Source of the DNA: an uncultured bacterium
Lineage (GTDB): Bacteria; Patescibacteriota; Gracilibacteria; Absconditabacterales; Absconditicoccaceae
Direction: 5' to 3'
Assembly: GCA_937872535.1 (NCBI GenBank)
Contig: CALMTC010000020.1
Coordinates: 1 to 40,485, forward strand
Length of the DNA stretch: 40,485 nt
This document shows positions 32,348-38,719 of the stretch, piece after piece. Below the pieces are notes generated by a model that was given only the letters and a program-made list of their open reading frames with translations, made no database searches and had not been told where the DNA came from. Made by a program: the position numbers and the translations under genes. The stretch's first letter is position 1; every line of letters starts with the position of its first letter.

Positions 32348-32376
32348 TTGACAAAGGTAATGCAACGGAGTATACT
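32348..32376 (+). promoter_or_regulatory. promoter of the recombination/middle operon
   Basis: TTGACA (32348-32353), 17-base spacer, TATACT (32371-32376): the best promoter match in the window. The spacer holds ATGCA at the same position as the 28929 promoter, and GTATATGCA lies just upstream (32333-32341). TAAGGAGAG then gives the ribosome site for the gene at 32404. Confidence 0.82.
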
Positions 32377-32403
32377 AAGGGTAGAATTAAATAAGGAGAG
32401 AGT

Positions 32404-32661
32404 ATGAAAGACTATGAAAAGATTATTAAGTATCTAGAAAAGGCTACAGGGCTATTGGAAGGCAATACAGGTGATAATGTTGACCTATTGCACGCTTACG
32501 CTAACTTACAGTTTGCCCTTATGGACTTGAGAGAGATAAATTACGAGCAAGACAAAGAGATTGCAAGTATGGGTGAGGACTATACGAGAGGCTTTATGGG
32601 TATAGACCTAGACGAGAGTTTCGATAAACTCACTATTCGAGGTAAGAATGATAAAAAGTAA
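32404..32661 (+). CDS. 85-aa helical protein, first of the middle operon
   Basis: Almost wholly helical (YEKIIKYLEKATGLLEG, VDLLHAYANLQFALMDLREI), acidic, with a basic last turn (RGKNDKK). TAAGGAGAG lies before ATG. It overlaps the nuclease gene by 14 bases. Function unknown; a partner of the nuclease is possible from position. Confidence 0.65.
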   Translation: MKDYEKIIKYLEKATGLLEGNTGDNVDLLHAYANLQFALMDLREINYEQDKEIASMGEDYTRGFMGIDLDESFDKLTIRGKNDKK

Positions 32662-33421
32662 ATTAAATACTACTTTAGAGAAACAGATTACAGCTACTAT
32701 TCGAGCCGAGTATGAAGCCGAGAGTGCTAAACACGAACCTAGTGGAAAATTATCAGCAGGACAACTAGGCAAGCCTTTACTAGAACAGGTACTCAAAGTA
32801 ATTGGTGTACCACAAAGACCAGTAGAGGACTATGCTTTAGGACTATTCCGTAGAGGTAATTCTGTAGAAGACAATATTTTAGGACTCTTAAAACCAGACG
32901 AAACTCAAGTAGAAGTAGAGTACCGAAATTGCGTAGGCATAGTAGATGCTATAAAAGACGGAGAAGTTTACGAAATAAAATCAGTAAAGAACTCACAATG
33001 GCAATACCTAGATCCCAACAACGATAAAAAGCGTAGAACTCCAGACGGTATGCAAAGCGTATACGGTGGCGTTAAATACGCCCACGCCCTACAAGGTGCT
33101 TTATATGCCCTAGCGTTAAAAAAGCCCTCATTTACGGTCATATACGCTTCAGCAGACGATTTAAGAACGCTACCCCACACAATAGAAACCAAAGAGATGC
33201 AGAGAGAGGTAGATAAGATAATCAGCGAAGTAGAGCAAGCACTTCTAAACCATAACCTACCAAAGTGGAAAGCTAGAGAGGATTGGCAAGAAAAATACCC
33301 CCAATACTCAAGTTACCCAGACTGGATTAGTTTAGATCCTGAACTTGCGATGACCAAACTTAAAAATAGTTACCCAGACAGTTACAAGAAATTAATAAAT
33401 TACAAAGGAGAAAAGAAATGA
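32648..33421 (+). CDS. RecB/Cas4-like PD-(D/E)XK nuclease
   Basis: A 257-aa nuclease. FRRGNSVEDNIL (about 67-78) is the GxxxE helix, VGIVDAIKDGEVYEIKSVKN (96-115) holds the catalytic Asp100, Glu109 and Lys111, and HALQGALYALAL (146-157) is the QxxxY motif that marks RecB-family exonucleases. It should chew DNA ends for recombination or break down host DNA. The SSB-like gene lies two genes on; no annealase such as RecT or Erf is seen in the window. The Cys cluster of true Cas4 is absent. Confidence 0.85.
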   Translation: MIKSKLNTTLEKQITATIRAEYEAESAKHEPSGKLSAGQLGKPLLEQVLKVIGVPQRPVEDYALGLFRRGNSVEDNILGLLKPDETQVEVEYRNCVGIVDAIKDGEVYEIKSVKNSQWQYLDPNNDKKRRTPDGMQSVYGGVKYAHALQGALYALALKKPSFTVIYASADDLRTLPHTIETKEMQREVDKIISEVEQALLNHNLPKWKAREDWQEKYPQYSSYPDWISLDPELAMTKLKNSYPDSYKKLINYKGEKK

Positions 33422-33606
33422 GAACAGCAGTATTAGTAGTAAATTACATAACAATAGGTTTAATAGTATTGGCAGTTATGGGATTATCAAGTAATGGAGA
33501 ACCAGTCGAGGAAAATATACAGGCTTTTATGGGTCTTATGTATCTAATGCCAGCACTTATATTGTCAGTAGTGTACGCACACCTAAACTATAAGGACAAG
33601 AAATAA
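33418..33606 (+). CDS. two-helix membrane protein
   Basis: A 62-aa protein with two hydrophobic segments, residues 4-24 (AVLVVNYITIGLIVLAVMG) and 38-55 (GLMYLMPALILSVVYAHL), and a basic end. ATGA overlap in front and TAATG behind fix it in the operon. Its role between a nuclease and an SSB-like gene is not clear. Confidence 0.65.
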   Translation: MRTAVLVVNYITIGLIVLAVMGLSSNGEPVEENIQAFMGLMYLMPALILSVVYAHLNYKDKK

Positions 33607-34013
33607 TGGACAAATACACTAAACTATCAGCTTTAGTAGATGACACCTTTACGGTATTGTCATCTAAAGGCTACAGTTTTAAGAAATGGGATAATGATGA
33701 AAGAAAAATGCTTACTAGTGACCAGTGGCAAGAAGGCTACAAGAAAACTTATACCCTAGAAACCGACAAAGGTACGCTAGACGTAGGATCAGGACAACTA
33801 GGTAATCTTTTAGAAGCAGTCTTTTACAATGGTGAAGCTAAACTAACAGGCACAACCTATGAAGTTAAGTCTAATGGTAAACAAGGTATGGAGATTAGAT
33901 ACTTCTTTAATGTTAAGAAACAAGACATACAGGAATCACCTAAAGACGAGCCACAAGACGAAGCACCAGAAACTATTGAAGATGACATCGATTTGTCGAC
34001 TATCCCATTCTGA
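33606..34013 (+). CDS. single-stranded DNA-binding protein-like
   Basis: A 135-aa protein. The core is beta-rich (YTLETDKGTLDVGSGQLGNL, AKLTGTTYEVKSNGKQG, EIRYFFNVKKQ), and the end is an acidic linker followed by DDIDLSTIPF. That tip closely follows the DDDIPF hook by which bacterial SSB recruits host repair and replication proteins. The fold itself is divergent, so SSB identity rests on the tail, size and context beside a RecB-type nuclease. If correct, it could attract host replication enzymes, since the phage codes for none. Confidence 0.65.
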   Translation: MDKYTKLSALVDDTFTVLSSKGYSFKKWDNDERKMLTSDQWQEGYKKTYTLETDKGTLDVGSGQLGNLLEAVFYNGEAKLTGTTYEVKSNGKQGMEIRYFFNVKKQDIQESPKDEPQDEAPETIEDDIDLSTIPF

Positions 34014-34024
34014 AAGGATGATTT

Positions 34025-34402
34025 ATGAAAACATCTGACGCAATCAAAGGTATAGTAGAACACCGAAAGAATATTCACGAAAATAATTACTGGCACGACC
34101 CTGAAAAGTTAAGTGATACTATGGCACGCCTAGCTACTTATAATGCTTATCTAGCTGATGACATAGCTAGGCTACACAGACAGGCTAGTGAATCACAGCT
34201 AATAGCCTTTAGAGAAGCACGTAAACTAGATATTGGTGTGACTGAAGCTGAACGACTATCTCGTGGCGAAAGTATAGCCGACAGAGAAAAGTACGAGAAT
34301 ATAGTTTATATTTCTAAAGCAACAAATAATCTAATATCGGTTCTACAGTCAAGGTTAAAAGTCATAGCAGACTTGCGTAGACAGGAGGGAATCAATGAAT
34401 AG
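34025..34402 (+). CDS. 125-aa helical protein, function unknown
   Basis: Long helices with many Arg (AIKGIVEHRKNIHENNYWHD, MARLATYNAYLADDIARLHR, QLIAFREARKLDIGVTEAER), reminiscent of small phage replication-accessory proteins. AAAGGATGATTT precedes ATG. Overlaps the next gene by eight bases. No catalytic motifs seen. Confidence 0.65.
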   Translation: MKTSDAIKGIVEHRKNIHENNYWHDPEKLSDTMARLATYNAYLADDIARLHRQASESQLIAFREARKLDIGVTEAERLSRGESIADREKYENIVYISKATNNLISVLQSRLKVIADLRRQEGINE

Positions 34403-34592
34403 AATCAAAAAAAGAGGCTTCGGTACTCACAAAGACCAAGCCAAGATACAAGGTGCTAGAGGTGGAGCCAAAGGTAGAGGTGGTGGAGTTACTGGTGATA
34501 GTAAACGAGCTTCTCAAATAGCTCACATTAGATGGGAAAAGTGGAGAGCAGAACAAGCTAAACAAGAAATCAAAGAGGCAAAGAATGAGTAG
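34395..34592 (+). CDS. basic KGG-like small protein
   Basis: A 65-aa protein, strongly basic and Gly-rich: KKRGFGTHKDQAKIQGARGG, GRGGGVTGDSKRASQIAHIR. The pattern of short Gly-Gly turns with Arg/Lys helices resembles the KGG/YciG motif and the larger gene at 34940. May coat nucleic acid. The AGGAGG of its start lies inside the preceding gene. Confidence 0.6.
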   Translation: MNRIKKRGFGTHKDQAKIQGARGGAKGRGGGVTGDSKRASQIAHIRWEKWRAEQAKQEIKEAKNE

Positions 34593-34938
34593 CATTCTAG
34601 TAGAGATACAAAAGCCTATTTGGGGTGGTGGATTCCCACAGATAGGAGTAGCCGAGTACAGATTACAGGGTGCAGATGAAGTATTGGTAGATATTCTCTA
34701 CACTCGAAAAGACGGAACAAGAAGTTATCCAGATCGCTACAAAATGAAGACATCTAAACTTACCAGTTATCCAATACAGGTAGTTGGTGGTGGAGTTAGA
34801 TTATATGTAGCACCACTAAAGGATTGGGAGGTTATACATAAAGAAGTAGAGCCAATCCCAGAGCCAGTAATAGAACCAGATCCACAGTTAAGTATTGAGT
34901 TAAAAGAAGAATATATAAATAACGATATAAGGAGGTAG
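34585..34938 (+). CDS. 117-aa beta-rich protein, function unknown
   Basis: SILVEIQKPIWGGGFPQIGV, EYRLQGADEVLVDILYTRKDG and VVGGGVRLYVAPLKDWEVI point to a small beta barrel; the end is Pro/Glu-rich (EVEPIPEPVIEPDPQLSI) and then charged. Eight-base overlap with the preceding gene. Possibly a nucleic-acid-binding partner of the two KGG-type neighbours, by position only. Confidence 0.6.
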   Translation: MSSILVEIQKPIWGGGFPQIGVAEYRLQGADEVLVDILYTRKDGTRSYPDRYKMKTSKLTSYPIQVVGGGVRLYVAPLKDWEVIHKEVEPIPEPVIEPDPQLSIELKEEYINNDIRR

Positions 34939-34939
34939 T

Positions 34940-35221
34940 ATGCCACAGACAAAAACAGGAGCCCAAAAGGCTATGCAAACATTAAAAAATAAGTTCGCTA
35001 CAGAACAACAATACCACGAGTGGAGAAAAGAAATCGGTAGAAAGGGTGGCAGTATGGGTGATCCTACTAATAAAGGATTCGCTAGTGATAGAACCAGAGC
35101 TAGTGAAGCAGGTAGAATCGGTGGTAAAGCAAGTAGACGAACAGCTATTAAACAAGTAGAGGCTGAAGCTAAACACCAAGAGCAACTCCAGAAGGCTTGG
35201 AAGGAACAAAAAGGACTATGA
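34940..35221 (+). CDS. KGG-motif basic protein (YciG/Con-10 type)
   Basis: A 93-aa protein with two copies of the KGG pattern: RKEIGRKGGSMGDPTNKGFA and SEAGRIGGKASRR. This matches the short repeats of the YciG/Con-10 stress proteins and their phage relatives. A Glu/Gln-rich helix follows (VEAEAKHQEQLQKAWKEQ). AAGGAGGTAGT precedes ATG. The role of the motif is unknown; basic charge suggests nucleic acid contact. Confidence 0.7.
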   Translation: MPQTKTGAQKAMQTLKNKFATEQQYHEWRKEIGRKGGSMGDPTNKGFASDRTRASEAGRIGGKASRRTAIKQVEAEAKHQEQLQKAWKEQKGL

Positions 35222-35379
35222 ATATAAATACCAAGGAATTAAAAGATTGGTTAGTAGGTAAGACCATAGAGGAAGTAGATTATGACAAAAAGTTAGAGGT
35301 ACTAGCACTAGACCTAGACGATAAAACAACACTAATCATATCTACAAGCACAGCAGCTAAGGCAGAGATAAGACAATGA
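35218..35379 (+). CDS. 53-aa acidic protein
   Basis: ATG at 35218 overlaps the previous stop (ATGA) and is preferred to a TTG seven codons upstream. INTKELKDWLVGKTIEEVDY and LEVLALDLDDKTTLIIS give a short helix then two strands. Coupled to the following gene in the same way. No family recognised. Confidence 0.6.
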   Translation: MNINTKELKDWLVGKTIEEVDYDKKLEVLALDLDDKTTLIISTSTAAKAEIRQ

Positions 35380-35486
35380 AGAAGTTTACAGGACTAAAGT
35401 GTGCACATAATATAGAGATAGCCGAGTATGTGAATGGCGTGAGGTACTTGAGATGCGTAAAATGCCAGACTGTACGAAAGGGGTGA
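35376..35486 (+). CDS. 36-aa zinc-ribbon-like microprotein
   Basis: MKKFTGLKCAHNIEIAEYVN followed by GVRYLRCVKCQTVRKG. The Cys-Ala-His knuckle and the CVKC pair flank a beta hairpin, as in a minimal zinc ribbon. ATGA overlap with the previous stop. One of several tiny Cys/His proteins of this phage. Confidence 0.55.
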   Translation: MKKFTGLKCAHNIEIAEYVNGVRYLRCVKCQTVRKG

Positions 35487-35487
35487 G

Positions 35488-35670
35488 ATGAGGGTGATAA
35501 AAACATTAACAGTAATTGGTCTGATACTAGCAACAGGTTATATATTCGGACTAACTATTCTAGCTTTACAACTAGCTAGTGAGAGAGCCTATTGTAGAAC
35601 ACAACCACTAGACCAGATGAGTAGAACTGATTACCAGTATTGCTTGGAATTGAATAGTGGGTTGAGATGA
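35488..35670 (+). CDS. single-pass membrane protein, 60 aa
   Basis: A basic start (MRVIK), a hydrophobic helix (about 6-30, LTVIGLILATGYIFGLTILAL) and an outside-type tail with two Cys. GAAAGGGGTGAG precedes ATG; the stop overlaps the methyltransferase start. Resembles the other small membrane proteins of the early region. Confidence 0.6.
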   Translation: MRVIKTLTVIGLILATGYIFGLTILALQLASERAYCRTQPLDQMSRTDYQYCLELNSGLR

Positions 35671-36287
35671 GTGTGCTAGAACTATTTGCTGGCACAGGAT
35701 CATTCAGTAGGGTTGCAAGACAAGCTGGGCATAATGTATTCACAAGTGATTACGATCCTAGCTTCAATACTGATTATTGCATAGATATAATGGACTTTGA
35801 TATAGAAAAACTGCCATTTAAGCCAGATGTCATATGGGCTTCACCACCCTGTGAAACATTCAGCGTTGCTAGTATAGGACACCATTGGACTGGTGGAAAG
35901 GGTGCTTATGTGCCAAAGACTGAACGAGCAAAGAAAGGTAAGGCAATAGTATTAAGAACTATTCACTTAATAAACAAACTAAAGCCAAAGTATTGGTTCA
36001 TAGAAAACCCTAGAGGTGTACTTCGCAAAATGCCATTTATGCAAGACTTCAACAGATATACAGTCACTTACTGCCAGTATGGTGATACTAGAATGAAGCC
36101 TACAGATATATGGACAAACGCTAATCTTGAACTAAAACCTATGTGCAAAAATGGAATGCCTTGCCATATATCAGCACCAAGAGGGAGTAAGACAGGGACT
36201 CAAGGCATAAAAACATATAGAGATAGATCAGTGATACCTAGCCAACTATGCGAACATATTATTAGCCAATTAGAAAGGACAATATGA
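35667..36287 (+). CDS. C5-type DNA cytosine methyltransferase, compact form
   Basis: A 206-aa enzyme. VLELFAGTGSFSRVARQAGH is the SAM motif, WASPPCETFSVAS (57-69) contains the catalytic Cys62, and ENPRG (113-117) replaces the usual ENV motif, as is common in phage enzymes. The second half is short (about 60 residues after ENPRG), so the normal target-recognition domain is largely missing. It probably modifies phage DNA against host restriction, or binds DNA through a reduced recognition part. Coupled by ATGA to both neighbours. Confidence 0.82.
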   Translation: MSVLELFAGTGSFSRVARQAGHNVFTSDYDPSFNTDYCIDIMDFDIEKLPFKPDVIWASPPCETFSVASIGHHWTGGKGAYVPKTERAKKGKAIVLRTIHLINKLKPKYWFIENPRGVLRKMPFMQDFNRYTVTYCQYGDTRMKPTDIWTNANLELKPMCKNGMPCHISAPRGSKTGTQGIKTYRDRSVIPSQLCEHIISQLERTI

Positions 36288-36445
36288 AACTAACAGATAA
36301 ACTACAAGCCCTAGTCGATATGAGTAAAGTAGTCCAGATGGAACGCCACGGAAGACCAGATTGTAAGAATTGTAATGTAGCAGAATTATTACAGGAGATT
36401 ATAGATGAAGAAAGGTTACATAGTGAAATTGTCAAAGTTACATAA
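36284..36445 (+). CDS. 53-aa helical protein with CKNC
   Basis: Helix (LTDKLQALVDMSKVVQMERH), then RPDCKNCNVAELLQEIIDEE and a tail ending KVT. The CxxC and nearby His might hold a metal. It shares an ATGA overlap with the methyltransferase stop and the ending AAAGTTACATAA is repeated a few bases downstream. Confidence 0.55.
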   Translation: MKLTDKLQALVDMSKVVQMERHGRPDCKNCNVAELLQEIIDEERLHSEIVKVT

Positions 36446-36479
36446 TACTCCGAGAGAATTAAGTAGAAAGGTTACATAA
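36423..36479 (+). CDS. possible 18-aa peptide with GTG start
   Basis: GTG at 36423 follows AAAGGTTACATA and gives MKLSKLHNTPRELSRKVT, ending in TAATG with the next gene. The element GAAAGGTTACATA-TG occurs twice, before this GTG and before the ATG at 36479. Supported only by the ribosome site and overlap. Confidence 0.3.
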   Translation: MKLSKLHNTPRELSRKVT

Positions 36480-36754
36480 TGAAAACTATACGAGATATAT
36501 TAGACAAGATTGACTATATTGTTGGTGAACGAGAAGGAGTAAGCCTAGATTTGGGGTACTTGAAAGATGAAGATTATTCTTTAGACCAAGCCCTAAAAGA
36601 AATACAAGAACTTCTAGTAGATGATATGCAGGGAAAAAAGAAAATACTACCAAGCGAACACGGCGATAACCCACTGAAAAATTCAAGTGAAGATTACTGT
36701 ATGGGCTACAACCAAGCTATACAAGAAATAATTAAAATAATAGAGGGGTTATAA
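36479..36754 (+). CDS. 91-aa acidic helical protein
   Basis: IRDILDKIDYIVGEREGVSL, then SLDQALKEIQELLVDDMQG and the end SSEDYCMGYNQAIQEIIKII. The DYCMGYNQAIQEI stretch is a short motif often seen in small phage proteins next to helicase or nuclease genes, function unknown. AAAGGTTACATA precedes ATG. Confidence 0.6.
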   Translation: MKTIRDILDKIDYIVGEREGVSLDLGYLKDEDYSLDQALKEIQELLVDDMQGKKKILPSEHGDNPLKNSSEDYCMGYNQAIQEIIKIIEGL

Positions 36755-36886
36755 ATGATTAAAAAAGATGATTGGCTTTTGAGGAGAGATACCAACGCTT
36801 CACATTTTATAGTTTTTCTTATTTATGTTCCACTTATGTTTATATTTTTCATAGTCATAGGAATATTGATTAAAACATATGTGTAG
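36755..36886 (+). CDS. 43-aa membrane peptide
   Basis: Basic start (MIKKDDWLLRRD) and a long aromatic hydrophobic helix (FIVFLIYVPLMFIFFIVIGI). It begins right after the previous stop; GAGGGG serves as ribosome site. Like several other short membrane peptides in this operon, its role is open. Confidence 0.5.
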   Translation: MIKKDDWLLRRDTNASHFIVFLIYVPLMFIFFIVIGILIKTYV

Positions 36887-36920
36887 AGATATCAAGTTAG
36901 TTAAACAGGAGTATAAATAG

Positions 36921-37169
36921 ATGGAAGAGTACAGATACAGAAAATACACAACAACAGAACTTATAAAACTTCTCCAAGATAATGAACGTGGAGCAGTATC
37001 TGGTCGACCCAGAGAGATAACTTTCTGGGTGAATGGTAAACCTTATGACTGGTTAGTACCAGATGCTTGGGGTGACGGATTGGTTACAGACATTGGTTTA
37101 TACCTGAAGAGTGATAGCCAGATTAAGCAATTAAAAGAATCAAACCCACATAAACCAGTTAAGGAGTAA
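36921..37169 (+). CDS. 82-aa protein, function unknown
   Basis: RKYTTTELIKLLQDNERGAV is helical; REITFWVNGKPYDWLVPDAW and LVTDIGLYLKSDSQIKQL follow. ACAGGAGTATAAATAG lies before ATG. The next gene opens with the same first residues (MEE) and shares its leader sequence GGAGTAAATAG, perhaps an old duplication of the ribosome site. Confidence 0.6.
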   Translation: MEEYRYRKYTTTELIKLLQDNERGAVSGRPREITFWVNGKPYDWLVPDAWGDGLVTDIGLYLKSDSQIKQLKESNPHKPVKE

Positions 37170-37173
37170 ATAG

Positions 37174-37440
37174 ATGGAAGAGAAGTATAACCTTGTAGAA
37201 CACTATACAAACAAAATGGCTACAGATATGGCTATTGTCCAAGACTTCCTAGAGTATTTACTTATAGGCGACCCAGTTCCGTCTAAATATCACTATACTT
37301 CTAACTTTGGTAACGCTTACTATAGAAAGGCAGATAAACGCTACAAAAACTGGAAAGAAGCCCAAAAGTGGTGGGATAACTTTGTAAATGACTTTGTATC
37401 AGAGAGCAGAACACAATATGAACAGAAAGGTAACTTATGA
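37174..37440 (+). CDS. 88-aa aromatic-rich protein
   Basis: Rich in Tyr, Trp and Phe: EHYTNKMATDMAIVQDFLEY, KYHYTSNFGNAYYRKADKRY, NWKEAQKWWDNFVNDFVSES. AAGGAGTAAATAG precedes ATG. Overlaps the next gene by four bases (ATGA). No family recognised. Confidence 0.6.
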   Translation: MEEKYNLVEHYTNKMATDMAIVQDFLEYLLIGDPVPSKYHYTSNFGNAYYRKADKRYKNWKEAQKWWDNFVNDFVSESRTQYEQKGNL

Positions 37441-37706
37441 CAAAAGCAGAACAACCAACACAATTAGAAAAAAATATAGCAAAGATATTCAATGAAAACT
37501 TCCCTGAACCAGTAACAGGTGACTTGCCTGGCTACGAAGAAGCTCTCCTAGCCCTTATCGACCAAGAAGTAAAGAAAGCTAGAATAGACGAGTTGAATGA
37601 ACTAAACTATCAGATAGCCAAGAATAGTTGGCATAAGGAAAATGCTTATAAAATGTACCCTTATATATTAGACCGCATTGCTGAATTAGAGAAAGATAAC
37701 AAATGA
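37437..37706 (+). CDS. 89-aa helical protein
   Basis: EKNIAKIFNENFPEPVTGDL, YEEALLALIDQEVKKARIDE and YPYILDRIAELEKDN: a helical bundle with many Lys/Glu. ATGA overlap at both ends. The pattern resembles other small accessory proteins of phage middle operons without a known role. Confidence 0.6.
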   Translation: MTKAEQPTQLEKNIAKIFNENFPEPVTGDLPGYEEALLALIDQEVKKARIDELNELNYQIAKNSWHKENAYKMYPYILDRIAELEKDNK

Positions 37707-37843
37707 AAAACTGGGGTCAAATACCACGCAAGATTAAAGTCAAGAAACGCTATACACTATCACCGTATGTATTGAACCTCACAGAAGAAAGTAAGAAGTG
37801 GTCAGAGTTGAGTAAGCGATTGAGAAAGAGGATGGTACAATAA
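37703..37843 (+). CDS. 46-aa very basic protein
   Basis: MKNWGQIPRKIKVKKRYTLS then LTEESKKWSELSKRLRKRM. Net charge is strongly positive, so contact with nucleic acid is likely. Begins in an ATGA overlap. Last gene before the promoter of the HNH gene. Confidence 0.55.
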   Translation: MKNWGQIPRKIKVKKRYTLSPYVLNLTEESKKWSELSKRLRKRMVQ

Positions 37844-37866
37844 AACAAATGGAGGGGAACGCAGTC

Positions 37867-37877
37867 TGTGGTATACT
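37867..37877 (+). promoter_or_regulatory. extended -10 promoter before the fourth HNH gene
   Basis: TGTGGTATACT (extended -10) is followed by GTATAT and ATG at 37884. No -35 is evident and the ATG lacks a close ribosome site (GGAGGGG is over 25 bases away). Same element as at 21602-21612 and 28007-28017. Confidence 0.6.
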
Positions 37878-37883
37878 GTATAT

Positions 37884-38285
37884 ATGCCAAAGATATATAA
37901 AAGAAACTGTAATCAGTGCAATAAATACTATAAGTCTACTGCCAAGAAGTTCTGCTCCTGGGAATGTTATACTGCTAGTGGTGATAGACCTATTATGTCC
38001 CCTGAGGGTAGGGCTAGAGTATCTGAATCTAAAAAGGGAGATAAGAACCCAAACTGGGTCGGTGATAGGGTTAAGCTACACGGACTCCATAGGTGGGTCG
38101 AGAGAAGGATACCTAAACCTAGTCTTTGCGAAGACTGTAAGTCTGAACCACCGAGGGATTTGGCTAATAAGGGAACATATAATCGTTCCCTGGATAATTG
38201 GGAGTGGTTATGCAGAAGATGTCATATGACAAAAGACGGAAGGTTAAAAAATCTAAAACAGTTTCACAGCTCAAGAAAGAGCTAG
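37884..38285 (+). CDS. HNH endonuclease 4, with zinc knuckle and NUMOD3-like part
   Basis: A 133-aa protein. CNQCNKYYKSTAKKFCSWEC (9-28) is a four-Cys zinc knuckle. SPEGRARVSESKKGDKNPNW is a NUMOD3-like repeat. HRWVERRIPKP, CEDCKSEPPRDLANK and NWEWLCRRCHMTKDGRL form the HNH core (about 69-121) with its two CxxC pairs. It has its own, apparently leaderless, promoter within the early operon. It overlaps the NinG-like gene by 76 bases if that gene starts at 38210. It is likely a mobile nuclease, but its start does not copy the next gene. Confidence 0.8.
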   Translation: MPKIYKRNCNQCNKYYKSTAKKFCSWECYTASGDRPIMSPEGRARVSESKKGDKNPNWVGDRVKLHGLHRWVERRIPKPSLCEDCKSEPPRDLANKGTYNRSLDNWEWLCRRCHMTKDGRLKNLKQFHSSRKS

Positions 38286-38650
38286 ATAAAATATTTAGTC
38301 AGTATGTCAGGATAAAAGGTGCTGATAGAAATACCCAAATTGGGGTATGCGTGACTTGTGGGATCAAGAAACCTTGGAAAGAACTCCAAGCAGGTCACTA
38401 CGAGAAACGCGGCAAGAACCAATTAAGATACGATGAAACTAATGTCCATCCCCAATGCGTAGGTTGTAATGTATTTCAAAAAGGCAACTACACTCGTTAC
38501 GCTAGATATATGATAGATATGTACGGAGCTGATTACTTAAAAGAACTCGAAGAAGAAGCCAAGAAGATTAAACAGTGGAAAGTATACGAGTTAGAAGATT
38601 TACTAACCGAGTACAAAGCTAAACTCAAGGCACTTGACAAAGATAAATGA
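38210..38650 (+). CDS. ninG: NinG/Rap-like recombination protein
   Basis: About 146 aa. Start chosen at ATG 38210 (GGGAG upstream); ATG 38219 is also possible. CVTCGIKKPWKELQAGHYEK, the LRYDETNVHPQCVGCNVFQK segment and NYTRYARYMIDMYGADYLKE follow lambda NinG (Rap) closely, including the two CxxC pairs and the GHY and NVHPQC signature. NinG proteins act on branched recombination DNA, fitting the RecB-like nuclease and SSB-like genes of the same operon. The first 25 residues are basic. The overlap with the HNH gene is unusually long. Confidence 0.85.
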   Translation: MQKMSYDKRRKVKKSKTVSQLKKELDKIFSQYVRIKGADRNTQIGVCVTCGIKKPWKELQAGHYEKRGKNQLRYDETNVHPQCVGCNVFQKGNYTRYARYMIDMYGADYLKELEEEAKKIKQWKVYELEDLLTEYKAKLKALDKDK

Positions 38651-38661
38651 TTTGCTACAAT
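38634..38661 (+). promoter_or_regulatory. promoter for the transglycosylase-like gene
   Basis: TTGACA (38634-38639), 16-base spacer, TACAAT (38656-38661), lying across the end of the NinG-like gene. AAAGGAG follows at about 38672-38678, but 40 bases before the ATG at 38720, so it cannot serve that start directly. Confidence 0.55.
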
Positions 38662-38719
38662 ACTAACTACTAAAGGAGATTTAGAGCAAGCACCACTCAG
38701 TAATTCGTAGCTCGATATT

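Noticed and set aside
28053..32403. CRISPR array or CRISPR-like repeats
   Set aside because: The repeats in the non-coding regions are 7-12 bases and irregularly spaced; no direct repeats of 20 or more bases with unique spacers exist, and the RecB-like nuclease lacks the Cas4 cysteine cluster.
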